From assembly GCF_044596045.1 (NCBI RefSeq), contig NZ_CP138995.1:3534001-3598000 (forward strand): a stretch of 64,000 bases of DNA. The letters are read 5' to 3'. The notes beneath the pieces are model-generated. The model was not told the origin of the DNA. It searched no databases and saw only the letters and a list, made by a program, of their open reading frames with translations. Of the stretch, positions 8,885 to 16,713 are shown piece by piece. The stretch's first letter is position 1. Every line of letters starts with the position of its first letter. This stretch comes from Flagellimonas sp947499585 (GTDB taxonomy: Bacteria; Bacteroidota; Bacteroidia; Flavobacteriales; Flavobacteriaceae). The translations under genes were made by a program, and so were the position numbers.

Positions 8885-8974
8885 GTGCCACAGGCACACA
8901 CAACAACAACACAACCCGACCGTCCGGATGACGGTAGACCAAATGTTTAACGACCTGTAAATTTTAGACGGGTC
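8885..8974 (+). promoter_or_regulatory. Structured leader of pnp (three short hairpins)
   Basis: Between the rpsO terminator and the pnp ATG (8987) three inverted repeats follow one another. GTGCC/GGCAC is at 8885-8897, ACCGTC/GACGGT at 8919-8935, and GACCTGT/ACGGGTC at 8952-8974 (one G-U pair), the last ending 12 bases before the start codon. In enterobacteria the pnp leader folds and PNPase represses its own mRNA through it. A similar role here is inference only. Confidence 0.4.
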
Positions 8975-8986
8975 AAGATATTTTTT

Positions 8987-11224
8987 ATGATTCCAAAAAC
9001 TTTTAGAGAGGTCATTGACCTTGGTGACGGTAGAGAGATTTCTATTGAAACCGGAAAATTGGCAAAACAGGCCCATGGTTCTGTTGTTGTCCAGTCAGGC
9101 AAGTGTATGTTATTATGTACAGTTGTTTCCAATTACAAACAAAGCGATGTTGATTTTTTACCTCTTACGGTAGATTATCGCGAAAAATTTGCGGCCGCTG
9201 GGCGTTACCCGGGCGGTTTCTTCAAACGTGAAGCTCGCCCTAGTGATGGTGAAGTTTTAACCATGCGTTTGGTTGATAGGGTTTTACGGCCATTATTCCC
9301 AAAAGATTATCATTCTGAAACTCAGGTGATGATTCAATTAATGTCTCATGATGAAGATGTAATGCCAGATGCAATGGCAGGTCTTGCTGCATCTGCTGCA
9401 ATTCAGTTATCAGATTTTCCATTTGAGTGTGCTATTTCAGAAGCTAGAGTTGGGCGTGTTAACGGTGAGTTCATCATTAACCCAACTAGAGAACAGTTAA
9501 AAGAATCCGACATTGATATGATGATCGGTGCTTCTGCTGATTCTGTAATGATGGTAGAAGGAGAAATGGAAGAGATTTCTGAAGAAGAAATGACCGAAGC
9601 CATCAAATTTGCGCACGAAGCAATAAAAGTACAATGTGCTGCCCAAGTAAAATTGGCTGAAGCTTTCGGAAAGAAAGAAGTACGAGAGTACGAGCCAGAA
9701 AGAGAAGATGAGGATTTAGCCAAAAAAGTACATGACCTAGCTTATGATAAGGTTTATGCCGTTGCCAAAGCAGGTTCTGCAAAGCATGAGCGTAGTGCTG
9801 CTTTTGATGCTATCAAAGAGGAAATTAAAGCTACTTTTTCTGAAGAAGAATTGGAAGATTTTGGAGGTTTAGTATCAAAATACTTCTACAAAGCAGAAAA
9901 AGCTGCAGTAAGAGATTTAACGCTAAATGATGGTCTAAGGTTAGACGGTAGAAAAACCGATGAAATCAGACCAATCTGGTGTGAGATTGACTATTTACCA
10001 TCTGTTCATGGTTCATCTATCTTTACAAGAGGTGAAACTCAAGCATTGGCTACGGTAACCCTAGGAACTTCAAGAGAAGCCAATAAGATAGACATGCCAT
10101 CTTATGAAGGCGAAGAAACGTTCTATCTACACTATAACTTCCCTCCTTTTTCAACAGGAGAAGCAAGACCAATACGTGGTACATCACGTAGAGAAGTAGG
10201 TCACGGAAACTTGGCACAACGTGCATTAAAAGGAATGATTCCTGAAGATTGTCCATATACCGTAAGAGTTGTTTCTGAAGTATTGGAATCTAACGGTTCA
10301 TCTTCTATGGCAACTGTTTGTTCTGGTACAATGGCATTGATGGATGCGGGTATTCAATTGAAAAAACCTGTTTCAGGTATCGCAATGGGATTGATTTCCG
10401 ATGCTGATTCAGGAAAATATGCAGTTTTATCCGATATTTTAGGTGATGAAGATCACTTAGGGGATATGGACTTTAAAGTTACTGGAACCGCTGATGGTAT
10501 TACTGCCTGTCAAATGGATATCAAAGTAAAAGGCCTTTCCTATGAGATTTTGGTCAATGCATTGATTCAAGCTAAAGAGGGTAGATTACATATCCTTGAA
10601 AAACTGACTGACACTATCGCCGCACCTAATGCTGATGTAAAAACATACGCACCAAAAATCGTTACCAAAATTATTCCAGGAGAATATATTGGTGCAGTTA
10701 TTGGTTCTGGTGGAAAAGTGATTCAAGAACTACAAAAAGAAACCAATACCACTATTGTTATTAATGAAGACCCGGATACTGAAGAAGGTATTGTTGAAAT
10801 CTTGGGTACAGGTCAAGAAGGTATCGATGCAGTAATTGCAAAAATCGAGGCATTGATGTTCAAGCCTGAAGTTGGTAGCGTTTACGAAGTAAAAGTTATC
10901 AAAATGTTGGACTTTGGTGCTGTAGTTGAATATGCTGAAGCTCCTGGTAACGAAGTGTTACTTCATGTTTCTGAGTTAGCTTGGGAACGCACAGAAAATG
11001 TTACCGATGTTGTAAACATGGGAGATGTCTTTGATGTAAAATACTTTGGTCTGGATCCTAGAACCAGAAAAGAGAAGGTTTCCAGAAAAGCTTTGCTTCC
11101 AAAACCTGAAGGATATGTTGAACGACCACCAAGAAATGATAGAGGTGGAGATCGCAGAGGTGGTGACCGTAGAGGCGGTGACCGCAGAGGTGGTGATAGA
11201 GATAGAAAACCTAGAAGAGACTAA
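8987..11224 (+). CDS. pnp: Polyribonucleotide nucleotidyltransferase (PNPase)
   Basis: A 745-residue phosphorolytic 3'-5' exoribonuclease of mRNA decay. Two RNase PH domains are visible: residues about 10-145, containing FFKREARPSDGE, and about 320-550, containing FPPFSTGEARP and GTSRREVGHG. An alpha-helical linker separates them. A KH domain follows (IPGEYIGAVIGSGGKVIQEL), then an S1 domain (GSVYEVKVIKMLDFGAVVE). The C terminus carries an unusual low-complexity tail of about 30 residues made of repeated RRGGD units. No E. coli-type RNase E-binding context is present. The promoter is not obvious. A strong terminator lies 25 bases after the stop. Confidence 0.97.
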   Translation: MIPKTFREVIDLGDGREISIETGKLAKQAHGSVVVQSGKCMLLCTVVSNYKQSDVDFLPLTVDYREKFAAAGRYPGGFFKREARPSDGEVLTMRLVDRVLRPLFPKDYHSETQVMIQLMSHDEDVMPDAMAGLAASAAIQLSDFPFECAISEARVGRVNGEFIINPTREQLKESDIDMMIGASADSVMMVEGEMEEISEEEMTEAIKFAHEAIKVQCAAQVKLAEAFGKKEVREYEPEREDEDLAKKVHDLAYDKVYAVAKAGSAKHERSAAFDAIKEEIKATFSEEELEDFGGLVSKYFYKAEKAAVRDLTLNDGLRLDGRKTDEIRPIWCEIDYLPSVHGSSIFTRGETQALATVTLGTSREANKIDMPSYEGEETFYLHYNFPPFSTGEARPIRGTSRREVGHGNLAQRALKGMIPEDCPYTVRVVSEVLESNGSSSMATVCSGTMALMDAGIQLKKPVSGIAMGLISDADSGKYAVLSDILGDEDHLGDMDFKVTGTADGITACQMDIKVKGLSYEILVNALIQAKEGRLHILEKLTDTIAAPNADVKTYAPKIVTKIIPGEYIGAVIGSGGKVIQELQKETNTTIVINEDPDTEEGIVEILGTGQEGIDAVIAKIEALMFKPEVGSVYEVKVIKMLDFGAVVEYAEAPGNEVLLHVSELAWERTENVTDVVNMGDVFDVKYFGLDPRTRKEKVSRKALLPKPEGYVERPPRNDRGGDRRGGDRRGGDRRGGDRDRKPRRD

Positions 11225-11249
11225 CAAATTAGTTAGAATATTATAGCCT

Positions 11250-11285
11250 AAAACGCCCAAGGATTTCTCCTTGGGCGTTTTGCTT
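11250..11285 (+). terminator. pnp terminator
   Basis: A perfect 14-bp stem, AAAACGCCCAAGGA (11250-11263) with TCCTTGGGCGTTTT (11268-11281), loop TTTC, ending in a T run. Confidence 0.93.
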
Positions 11286-11391
11286 TTAAGAAAAAAATCC
11301 AAATAAGTTTTGTCAAATTGTAACTTTTTGCGTTTTCCTACGTATAACTTAATGAGCTTCGGTTCACAAACTTAATTTGAAGGGAAATTAA

Positions 11392-12255
11392 ATGAGACAG
11401 TTAAAAATCACAAAACAGGTTACCAATAGGGAAACCGCTTCGTTAGACAAATATTTACAGGAAATCGGTAAAGTTGATTTAATCACGGCCGATGAAGAAG
11501 TAGAATTGGCACAGCGAATTAAAGCGGGCGACCAAATAGCCTTGGAAAAATTAACTAAAGCCAACCTTAGATTCGTGGTTTCTGTTGCAAAGCAGTATCA
11601 AAACCAAGGATTGACCCTTCCTGATTTAATAAATGAAGGAAACCTAGGACTGATCAAAGCAGCACAGCGTTTTGATGAAACCCGTGGATTTAAATTTATA
11701 TCATATGCAGTTTGGTGGATTCGTCAGTCCATTCTGCAAGCCTTGGCAGAACAATCACGTATTGTACGTTTGCCTTTGAACAAAATTGGTTCTATTAACA
11801 AAATCAATAAAACCTTTGCTTTCTTAGAGCAGGCACATGAACGTATTCCATCTGCAGAGGAAATTGCCAAGGAATTGGACATGACCGTTGAAGATGTTAA
11901 GCAATCGCTGAAAAACTCAGGTCGTCATGTATCTATGGATGCTCCATTGATTGATGGTGAGGATTCCAATTTGTACGATGTATTGCGAAGTGGAGAATCT
12001 CCAAATCCAGATAAAGATTTATTACACGAATCTTTACGTACGGAAATTGAGCGCGCATTGGAAACATTGACACCAAGAGAAGCAGACGTTATCCGCTTAT
12101 ATTTTGGTTTAGCAGGTCAACATTCCATGACTTTAGAAGAAATCGGTGAAACTTTTGATCTAACAAGAGAGCGTGTTCGCCAAATAAAAGAAAAAGCAAT
12201 TAGAAGGTTAAAGCATACTTCTAGAAGTAAGATTTTAAAGACATATTTGGGATAA
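11392..12255 (+). CDS. rpoD: Primary RNA polymerase sigma factor RpoD
   Basis: A 287-residue sigma-70 factor. Region 1.2 is DKYLQEIGKVDLITADEEVELA. Region 2 contains LRFVVSVAKQYQ, DLINEGNLGLIKAAQRFD and FISYAVWWIRQSI. Region 3 follows SINKINKTFAFLEQ, and region 4 holds LTLEEIGETF-like DNA-binding sequence (MTLEEIGETFDLTRERVRQI). There is no region 1.1 and no non-conserved insertion, the compact form typical of the Bacteroidota primary sigma factor. This factor recognises the TTG/TAnnTTTG promoters seen elsewhere in the window. The transcript ends at the hairpin near 12377-12405 or earlier. Confidence 0.96.
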   Translation: MRQLKITKQVTNRETASLDKYLQEIGKVDLITADEEVELAQRIKAGDQIALEKLTKANLRFVVSVAKQYQNQGLTLPDLINEGNLGLIKAAQRFDETRGFKFISYAVWWIRQSILQALAEQSRIVRLPLNKIGSINKINKTFAFLEQAHERIPSAEEIAKELDMTVEDVKQSLKNSGRHVSMDAPLIDGEDSNLYDVLRSGESPNPDKDLLHESLRTEIERALETLTPREADVIRLYFGLAGQHSMTLEEIGETFDLTRERVRQIKEKAIRRLKHTSRSKILKTYLG

Positions 12256-12294
12256 TCCTAAGATTATCCACACAAATTACAGTTAAACATACCT

Positions 12295-12405
12295 TAAATT
12301 TGTTTTTTGGCAGGAAAGTTGTAATTTGTAATCCTACAACAGTTTATCATGACTGTTCGTTTTTTGATTGATGAATAAACTCCGGCTGATTACCGGAGTT
12401 TTTTC
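12295..12405 (+). ncRNA. Candidate small RNA downstream of rpoD
   Basis: An exact TAnnTTTG box (TAAATTTG, 12295-12302) lies 40 bases after the rpoD stop, and a strong terminator ends at about 12405. No protein start fits between them, so a transcript of roughly 95 bases from about 12309 is predicted. It could equally be only the rpoD 3' untranslated region with a chance box; -33 sequence support is weak. Confidence 0.3.
12377..12405 (+). terminator. Terminator downstream of rpoD
   Basis: AAACTCCGG (12377-12385) pairs with CCGGAGTTT (12393-12401) around CTGATTA and continues into TTTC. It is the first strong terminator after rpoD. Confidence 0.88.
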
Positions 12406-12558
12406 ATTTATAAAGGTTCTATTTCTGTGAAGAAATGGTATAGTAAGGAGATTTAAAAGACAACGGTCTGACAGACCCAAAAGTGAAAATCCCAAACCAC
12501 AAAGAAGTTAATCCTATAAGGGTTCCAAATTAAGCAAGTTAGAATGATAGCCTAGCAT

Positions 12559-12864
12559 CTAGATAAATCTTCTCCTTTTTTTTCTTTCTGAATGATATAT
12601 GTCCCTTGCAAATTTACCCGCTAATATTGCCAGGCTTCGACGAGTGAACTTCAATCTGTTCTCAGTGCTTAAAAAGTGGTACCGATCGTTATAGTAATAA
12701 CTGAACAAAGCCCAAAAACCTTGATTGAGCTCTTGGGAATGAATCATCACTGTTCCAAGATTGCTGAAATAAAAACCTTGTTCATAAACTAAATCGTTAT
12801 GAACCACTGATATAATATCTGCATAGGGACTCTTGTGTGGAATGGAAAATTTTGATTTTGTCAT
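12559..12864 (-). CDS. Small hypothetical protein, 101 residues
   Basis: An open frame from ATG 12864. The protein has no signal peptide or membrane segment, is aromatic in the middle (GFWALFSYYYNDRYHFL) and ends in a strongly basic tail (SERKKRRRFI). I recognise no family. The basic end could bind nucleic acid, but nothing else supports that. It stands alone in a gene-poor stretch with no clear promoter. The 101-codon open frame and non-random composition make a real gene likely but not certain. Confidence 0.5.
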   Translation of the reverse strand: MTKSKFSIPHKSPYADIISVVHNDLVYEQGFYFSNLGTVMIHSQELNQGFWALFSYYYNDRYHFLSTENRLKFTRRSLAILAGKFARDIYHSERKKRRRFI

Positions 12865-13547
12865 AAATTCTTCAGGTTAATTCACTGCCAGAATTAATCT
12901 GAAGTATGGGAGGATAGGCAATGTATGAATTTGAACATTGAAATTCAATTGTTTGTCAATACTCTCTACATTTTTTTGCTCTAACTTTCTCTTTTGAAGC
13001 TTTTGTTCTAAAGCATATCTGGGTTACCGAATCTGATTCCCATAATACTTTGACTTTACTGTTTCAAACTACTCATCTTTCATTTTCAAAAAATTGATTT
13101 ATACATTCGTAACACTCATTATCATTACACACTTTAAAACAAATTTTTAATTCTATTTGTTATTTTGTTCACTTCAAACTTAATCTCATACATACAATAT
13201 TGGTGGGCACTATTGGCGGTAAATTATATAGCTATTAGTAGAAAAACACAGATATTAGGATATATTAGCTGATAAGGGTAGATTGAATGTTGTAGACAAT
13301 TGACAGGTAAGTAACTATTATAGCATGATTTTTGAAAAACCACTTAAGAACAAATTAGTTTTAAGTTATGGTCTAACCAATGATATTGGTTATAAAAAGA
13401 TTGAAAAGAAATTTTCGATGCTGTCAACAAAATAAATTACATTTAAAATAGAAATTGAAAAATTAAGGTAATAGGAACGCCTGAGAACAAATTTGGCTGT
13501 AAATTCTTTATAGGGCACTTCATTAAATAACAGCTGAAAAAAGGCTG
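12865..13547. other. Gene-poor, AT-rich stretch
   Basis: About 680 bases without a convincing gene. The only readable piece is a 36-codon frame on the + strand, ATG 13325 to 13435 (starts MIFEKPLKNKLVLSYGLTND). This may be a remnant of a longer protein, although I cannot name it. An imperfect hairpin (AACAGC/GCTGTT, 13529-13549) sits at the 3' end of the leftward gene that stops at 13548. I see no transposase remnant, terminal repeats or RNA gene. Confidence 0.5.
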
Positions 13548-14240
13548 TTAACAATCGACTTTACTCGCTTTTTCTCGTATACTTTTATCAAGACTTGCTA
13601 TTATTTGTTCTCTCTCAATTTTCAATTTCGCATTGATTTGCTTTCTTAAGTTTTGCTCAATATTATAATCATCAAGTAATTCCAACTTTTTGAAGTTTTT
13701 TAACAACCCCCAAATATGAACATTGTTCAGTTCAACAAAGAAGTCAATAATCACGGTTCTTAATTCTCGTACATTGGTTATTTCCTTAGAGAGAAATGAG
13801 ATAAATCCAATATATAAAATTGTGCTTATTATTGCCATTGTAATGCTACCGATGATTTCTACCATCTCTGTAAAATACTTGCTATCCAAAAAAGTCCAGC
13901 AAACAAAATAGAATCCAGATACTATCGTAAATGAGGAAATAATCCGAAATACTTTTTTTGAAAGTGAGTTTTTTGAATGATATGTAGCAGAAACCCAAAT
14001 AATGGCTCCAATGGAAATTGTTGAAAGTTCGTTGCCCCATACCCACAAAAGGGAGGACAACGATGTATAGCCGTTAAAATCAATAGCAACATCGTTGTCC
14101 TTCATGAAAAAGATATATGCAAACTTCATGAAAATTCCCATAAAGGCCAATGCACTAATCGTTACTACCTGGCGGTCTGGTTTTTTTGTCAGGTGAAAGA
14201 ATGTCAACATCTGTGACAATTGATTTCTCTTCTTCATCAA
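13548..14240 (-). CDS. Hypothetical membrane protein, about four transmembrane segments
   Basis: A 230-residue open frame with four hydrophobic segments near residues 25-46, 70-85, 97-115 and 130-150 (for example ISALAFMGIFMKFAYIFF). A 75-residue charged cytosolic C-terminal part follows (KLKIEREQIIASLDKS). I know no family for it. The start is uncertain: ATG 14240 gives the full protein but overlaps the small lipoprotein ending at 14155 by 86 bases in another frame. ATG 14210 still overlaps, and ATG 14141 would not, but cuts into the first membrane segment. Confidence 0.6.
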   Translation of the reverse strand: MMKKRNQLSQMLTFFHLTKKPDRQVVTISALAFMGIFMKFAYIFFMKDNDVAIDFNGYTSLSSLLWVWGNELSTISIGAIIWVSATYHSKNSLSKKVFRIISSFTIVSGFYFVCWTFLDSKYFTEMVEIIGSITMAIISTILYIGFISFLSKEITNVRELRTVIIDFFVELNNVHIWGLLKNFKKLELLDDYNIEQNLRKQINAKLKIEREQIIASLDKSIREKASKVDC

Positions 14241-14316
14241 TGGATGAGATTTCGCAAGAAACTGCCATGACAGTTATCCCGATTAACAATAAGGTTTTCG
14301 ATACTACTCTTTTCAT
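14155..14316 (-). CDS. Small lipoprotein, 53 residues
   Basis: Translating the reverse strand from ATG 14316 gives MKRVVSKTLLLIGITVMAVS followed by a lipobox Cys at position 21. A short acidic mature part comes next (EISSIDEEEKSIVTDVDI), then a tail with KKTRPPGSND. The signal peptide is textbook SPII, so I believe the gene despite its size. Its end overlaps the start of the downstream membrane protein in a different frame. The function is unknown. A comparable tiny lipoprotein occurs at 45689-45865. Confidence 0.55.
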   Translation of the reverse strand: MKRVVSKTLLLIGITVMAVSCEISSIDEEEKSIVTDVDILSPDKKTRPPGSND

Positions 14317-14677
14317 AATAAGAAAATTTAAGGGTTTAAAACCATTAAACTACCTCATTTTGTGCAGGTTGATACAAGTTGAGGAAGTACTTATCAACAG
14401 CGTCTGCTTAAAAAGAGACTGCAATATACATAGGGGTCCTGACATTGCATTACAGGAAATACTTAAAAAAATTAAGGATTTTATTGTTAAGAAAATTACA
14501 ATGAACTTAAAAGAAAACAGCAGATATAATCTGCAACACTTCTGTAAAGAAAGGAACATTCAACTTCAAAAACCTGTTGTCTACGGCTGTTTTCGTTAAA
14601 TTTTCATCCTATTTTGTAATTTCATTCCCCAAAATTACATTTGGACCTCCTTGCTATGAGAAGAAACTTCATCCAGC
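14317..14677. other. Divergent intergenic region upstream of the LytS-type kinase gene
   Basis: About 360 bases between the leftward small lipoprotein and the rightward histidine kinase gene. An open frame crosses it on the + strand but starts inside the lipoprotein gene, has no family resemblance and is judged spurious. The only clear signal is the promoter at 14613-14643. Confidence 0.5.
14613..14643 (+). promoter_or_regulatory. Promoter of the LytS/LytR-type operon
   Basis: TTTG (14613-14616) and TACATTTG (14636-14643) are separated by 19 bases, the canonical Bacteroidota spacing. This is one of the best promoter matches in the window. The predicted leader is about 28 bases before ATG 14678. 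Confidence 0.7.
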
Positions 14678-15745
14678 ATGATTGAACAACAGCAATACGC
14701 AAAATACCGGATCCACTATCACATCCTATTCTGGTTGGCGTATATCCTGTTCTATACCGTTTTTTGGGGTAGTTATGACGGAAATTATTATTGCGATCAA
14801 TTTCTACAGCTCCTGTTTCTATTACCCTGGAAGATAATTCCGACCTACATCACGCTTTATTATTTAATGCCCAGGTATCTGTATCCAAAGAAGATTGTGA
14901 CCTACATCGTACTTTCCTTGATATTGGGCATTTCAATGGCTTTAATTGATAGATACATGAACTGGCGCTATCTCTATCGCTGGTTTCAATATGAAGAAGG
15001 GTACTGGAAAGACCCTGTATGGTATGCCCCTAAAGTCTTTAACTCGCTACTTAGGGTTTACATTCCTGTTTTTGTGGCCATGGCCATTAAATTACAACGC
15101 TTCATCTTCCAAAAAGACCAGATAAACAAAGCTTTGGAAAAAGAAAAAGTGGAAACAGAACTAAAGTTCCTCAAAGCCCAAATACATCCGCATTTCCTTT
15201 TTAACACCCTAAATAGCATCTATTCCCTTTCCCTAGCTAAATCTGCCGAAACACCTGATGCCGTACTGGGTTTATCTAAATTTTTGGATTATATGCTCTA
15301 TGAGTGTAATGACCGCTTAATCACGGTAGATAAGGAATGGGAACAATTAATGAATCTGGTGGAACTGGAAAGATTACGATATGGTGAACACCTAACCATA
15401 TCTACAGTAATAAAGGACGACAATAAGGAAAGCCTAATCCCTCCATTACTTTTATTGCCATTTGTAGAAAATGCGTTCAAACATGGCGCAGATACCTTAA
15501 TTAGCGATTCTTGGATCAACATAGACCTTAAACTCGAGAACCAACAACTACAATTTATGGTGGAAAATAGCAAAGCTTCCTCAGAAAGTAGTGGAAATTT
15601 AGATGGTGATAAAAATATTGGTCTCAAAAACGTAAAACGCAGGTTAGCCTTATTTTTCCCAGAAAAACACCGGTTAAAAGTTTTAGAAGAGCCTGATAGT
15701 TTTTTAGTGAAACTGGAAATTGATTTAAGTGGAATAAGTTCTTAA
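14678..15745 (+). CDS. Sensor histidine kinase, LytS/YehU (His_kinase PF06580) type
   Basis: 355 residues. Four hydrophobic segments fill residues 12-140 and form the membrane sensor, with a coiled stretch (NKALEKEKVETELKFLKAQ) leading to the H-box QIHPHFLFNTLNS. The phospho-accepting His is expected at residue 172. The ATP-binding N-box PLLLLPFVENAFKHG and the glycine region NIGLKNVKRRLALFF follow. The protein should sit in the inner membrane and phosphorylate the LytTR regulator encoded 15 bases downstream. The signal it senses is unknown. Its own promoter lies at 14613-14643. Confidence 0.92.
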   Translation: MIEQQQYAKYRIHYHILFWLAYILFYTVFWGSYDGNYYCDQFLQLLFLLPWKIIPTYITLYYLMPRYLYPKKIVTYIVLSLILGISMALIDRYMNWRYLYRWFQYEEGYWKDPVWYAPKVFNSLLRVYIPVFVAMAIKLQRFIFQKDQINKALEKEKVETELKFLKAQIHPHFLFNTLNSIYSLSLAKSAETPDAVLGLSKFLDYMLYECNDRLITVDKEWEQLMNLVELERLRYGEHLTISTVIKDDNKESLIPPLLLLPFVENAFKHGADTLISDSWINIDLKLENQQLQFMVENSKASSESSGNLDGDKNIGLKNVKRRLALFFPEKHRLKVLEEPDSFLVKLEIDLSGISS

Positions 15746-15760
15746 ATTCATATTCAAGGC

Positions 15761-16513
15761 ATGGATAAAAAAATAAGATGTATTATAGTTGATGACGAGC
15801 CTCTTGCTAGAAATGTATTGGAAAACTACGCCGATCAAATTGAACAGTTAGAGGTAGTGGCCGCTTGCACCAATGCCGTTGAAGCTTTTGGACACCTTCA
15901 AAAAGAAAATATAGATCTTGTTTTTTTAGATATTAAAATGCCTAAAATCAATGGCTTGGAACTCCTTGAGTCCCTTAACCCCATCCCTTTAGTAGTATTT
16001 ACAACAGCTTATAGGGAATTCGCCATAAAAGCCTTTGAGCTTGATGCTATAGATTACCTTTTAAAGCCGATTTCTTTAGGTCGCTTTATGAAGACCGTGG
16101 CTAAAGCAAACAAATACTTAACAGGGAGTGCTTCTTCACCACAAAATGAAACCCAAACCCAAGAACGTACAAAAGACGATAGGTCAGAAACTGAATCAGA
16201 ATTACTATATATAAAGACCCAAAGAAAGGTGGTTAAATTGGATTTATCCAATATTCTATATTTGGAAAGCTTGAATGACAAGGTCATTATCCATATTGGA
16301 TCCCAAGAAGTTACAACTACACAACGCATTGGTTATTTGGCCGAAAAACTACCATCAAAACAGTTTATTAGAATTCATAGGTCCTTTATCGTATCCGCAG
16401 AGAAAGTGACTGCATTCAATAGTATTATGGTAGAAATTAATGGAAAAGAGTTACCTATTGGTAGAAATTACCGATCTCAGGCATTAACTATACTTCAAGA
16501 CCGTTCCAGATAA
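15761..16513 (+). CDS. LytTR-family response regulator
   Basis: 250 residues. The receiver domain (1-120) has the acidic pair DDEP, the phospho-accepting Asp57 in LDIKMPKING, and the switch region VVFTTAYREFAIKAFELDAI. A Gln/Thr/Glu-rich linker leads to a LytTR DNA-binding domain (about 148-250) with YLESLNDKVIIHI and FIRIHRSFIVS. It pairs with the preceding kinase gene and probably controls the exported protein encoded next. Two near-identical GGYGACAAAC elements (16515-16524 and 16598-16607) lie between this gene and the next. They could be binding sites but are not proven. Confidence 0.92.
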   Translation: MDKKIRCIIVDDEPLARNVLENYADQIEQLEVVAACTNAVEAFGHLQKENIDLVFLDIKMPKINGLELLESLNPIPLVVFTTAYREFAIKAFELDAIDYLLKPISLGRFMKTVAKANKYLTGSASSPQNETQTQERTKDDRSETESELLYIKTQRKVVKLDLSNILYLESLNDKVIIHIGSQEVTTTQRIGYLAEKLPSKQFIRIHRSFIVSAEKVTAFNSIMVEINGKELPIGRNYRSQALTILQDRSR

Positions 16514-16713
16514 AGGTGACAAACGTTGTTAAGCATTCCTTAAATCCGTTCCCAGTGCATCTCTCTTCACATTTTCGACAACATTATCTGGCCTTTCGGC
16601 GACAAACCGCCACTTAAAGTCATTTACCAGTTTAAAAATGGCATTCCCAAAAAGCATTTGATAATCATTTTAAAGACCGTGTTCTTTGAGTATCATCAAA
16701 AAACGAACAGTTT

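Noticed and set aside
12465..12477. GGTCTGACAGACC inverted repeat
   Set aside because: A one-base centre makes it unable to form a normal hairpin, and no gene start is near enough to call it an operator.
12865..13547. Possible insertion sequence or prophage remnant
   Set aside because: I looked for transposase or integrase motifs, terminal inverted repeats and tRNA ends and saw none.
14186..14599. 137-codon + strand open frame before the LytS-type kinase
   Set aside because: It starts antisense to the small lipoprotein and passes through the kinase promoter region without any family resemblance.
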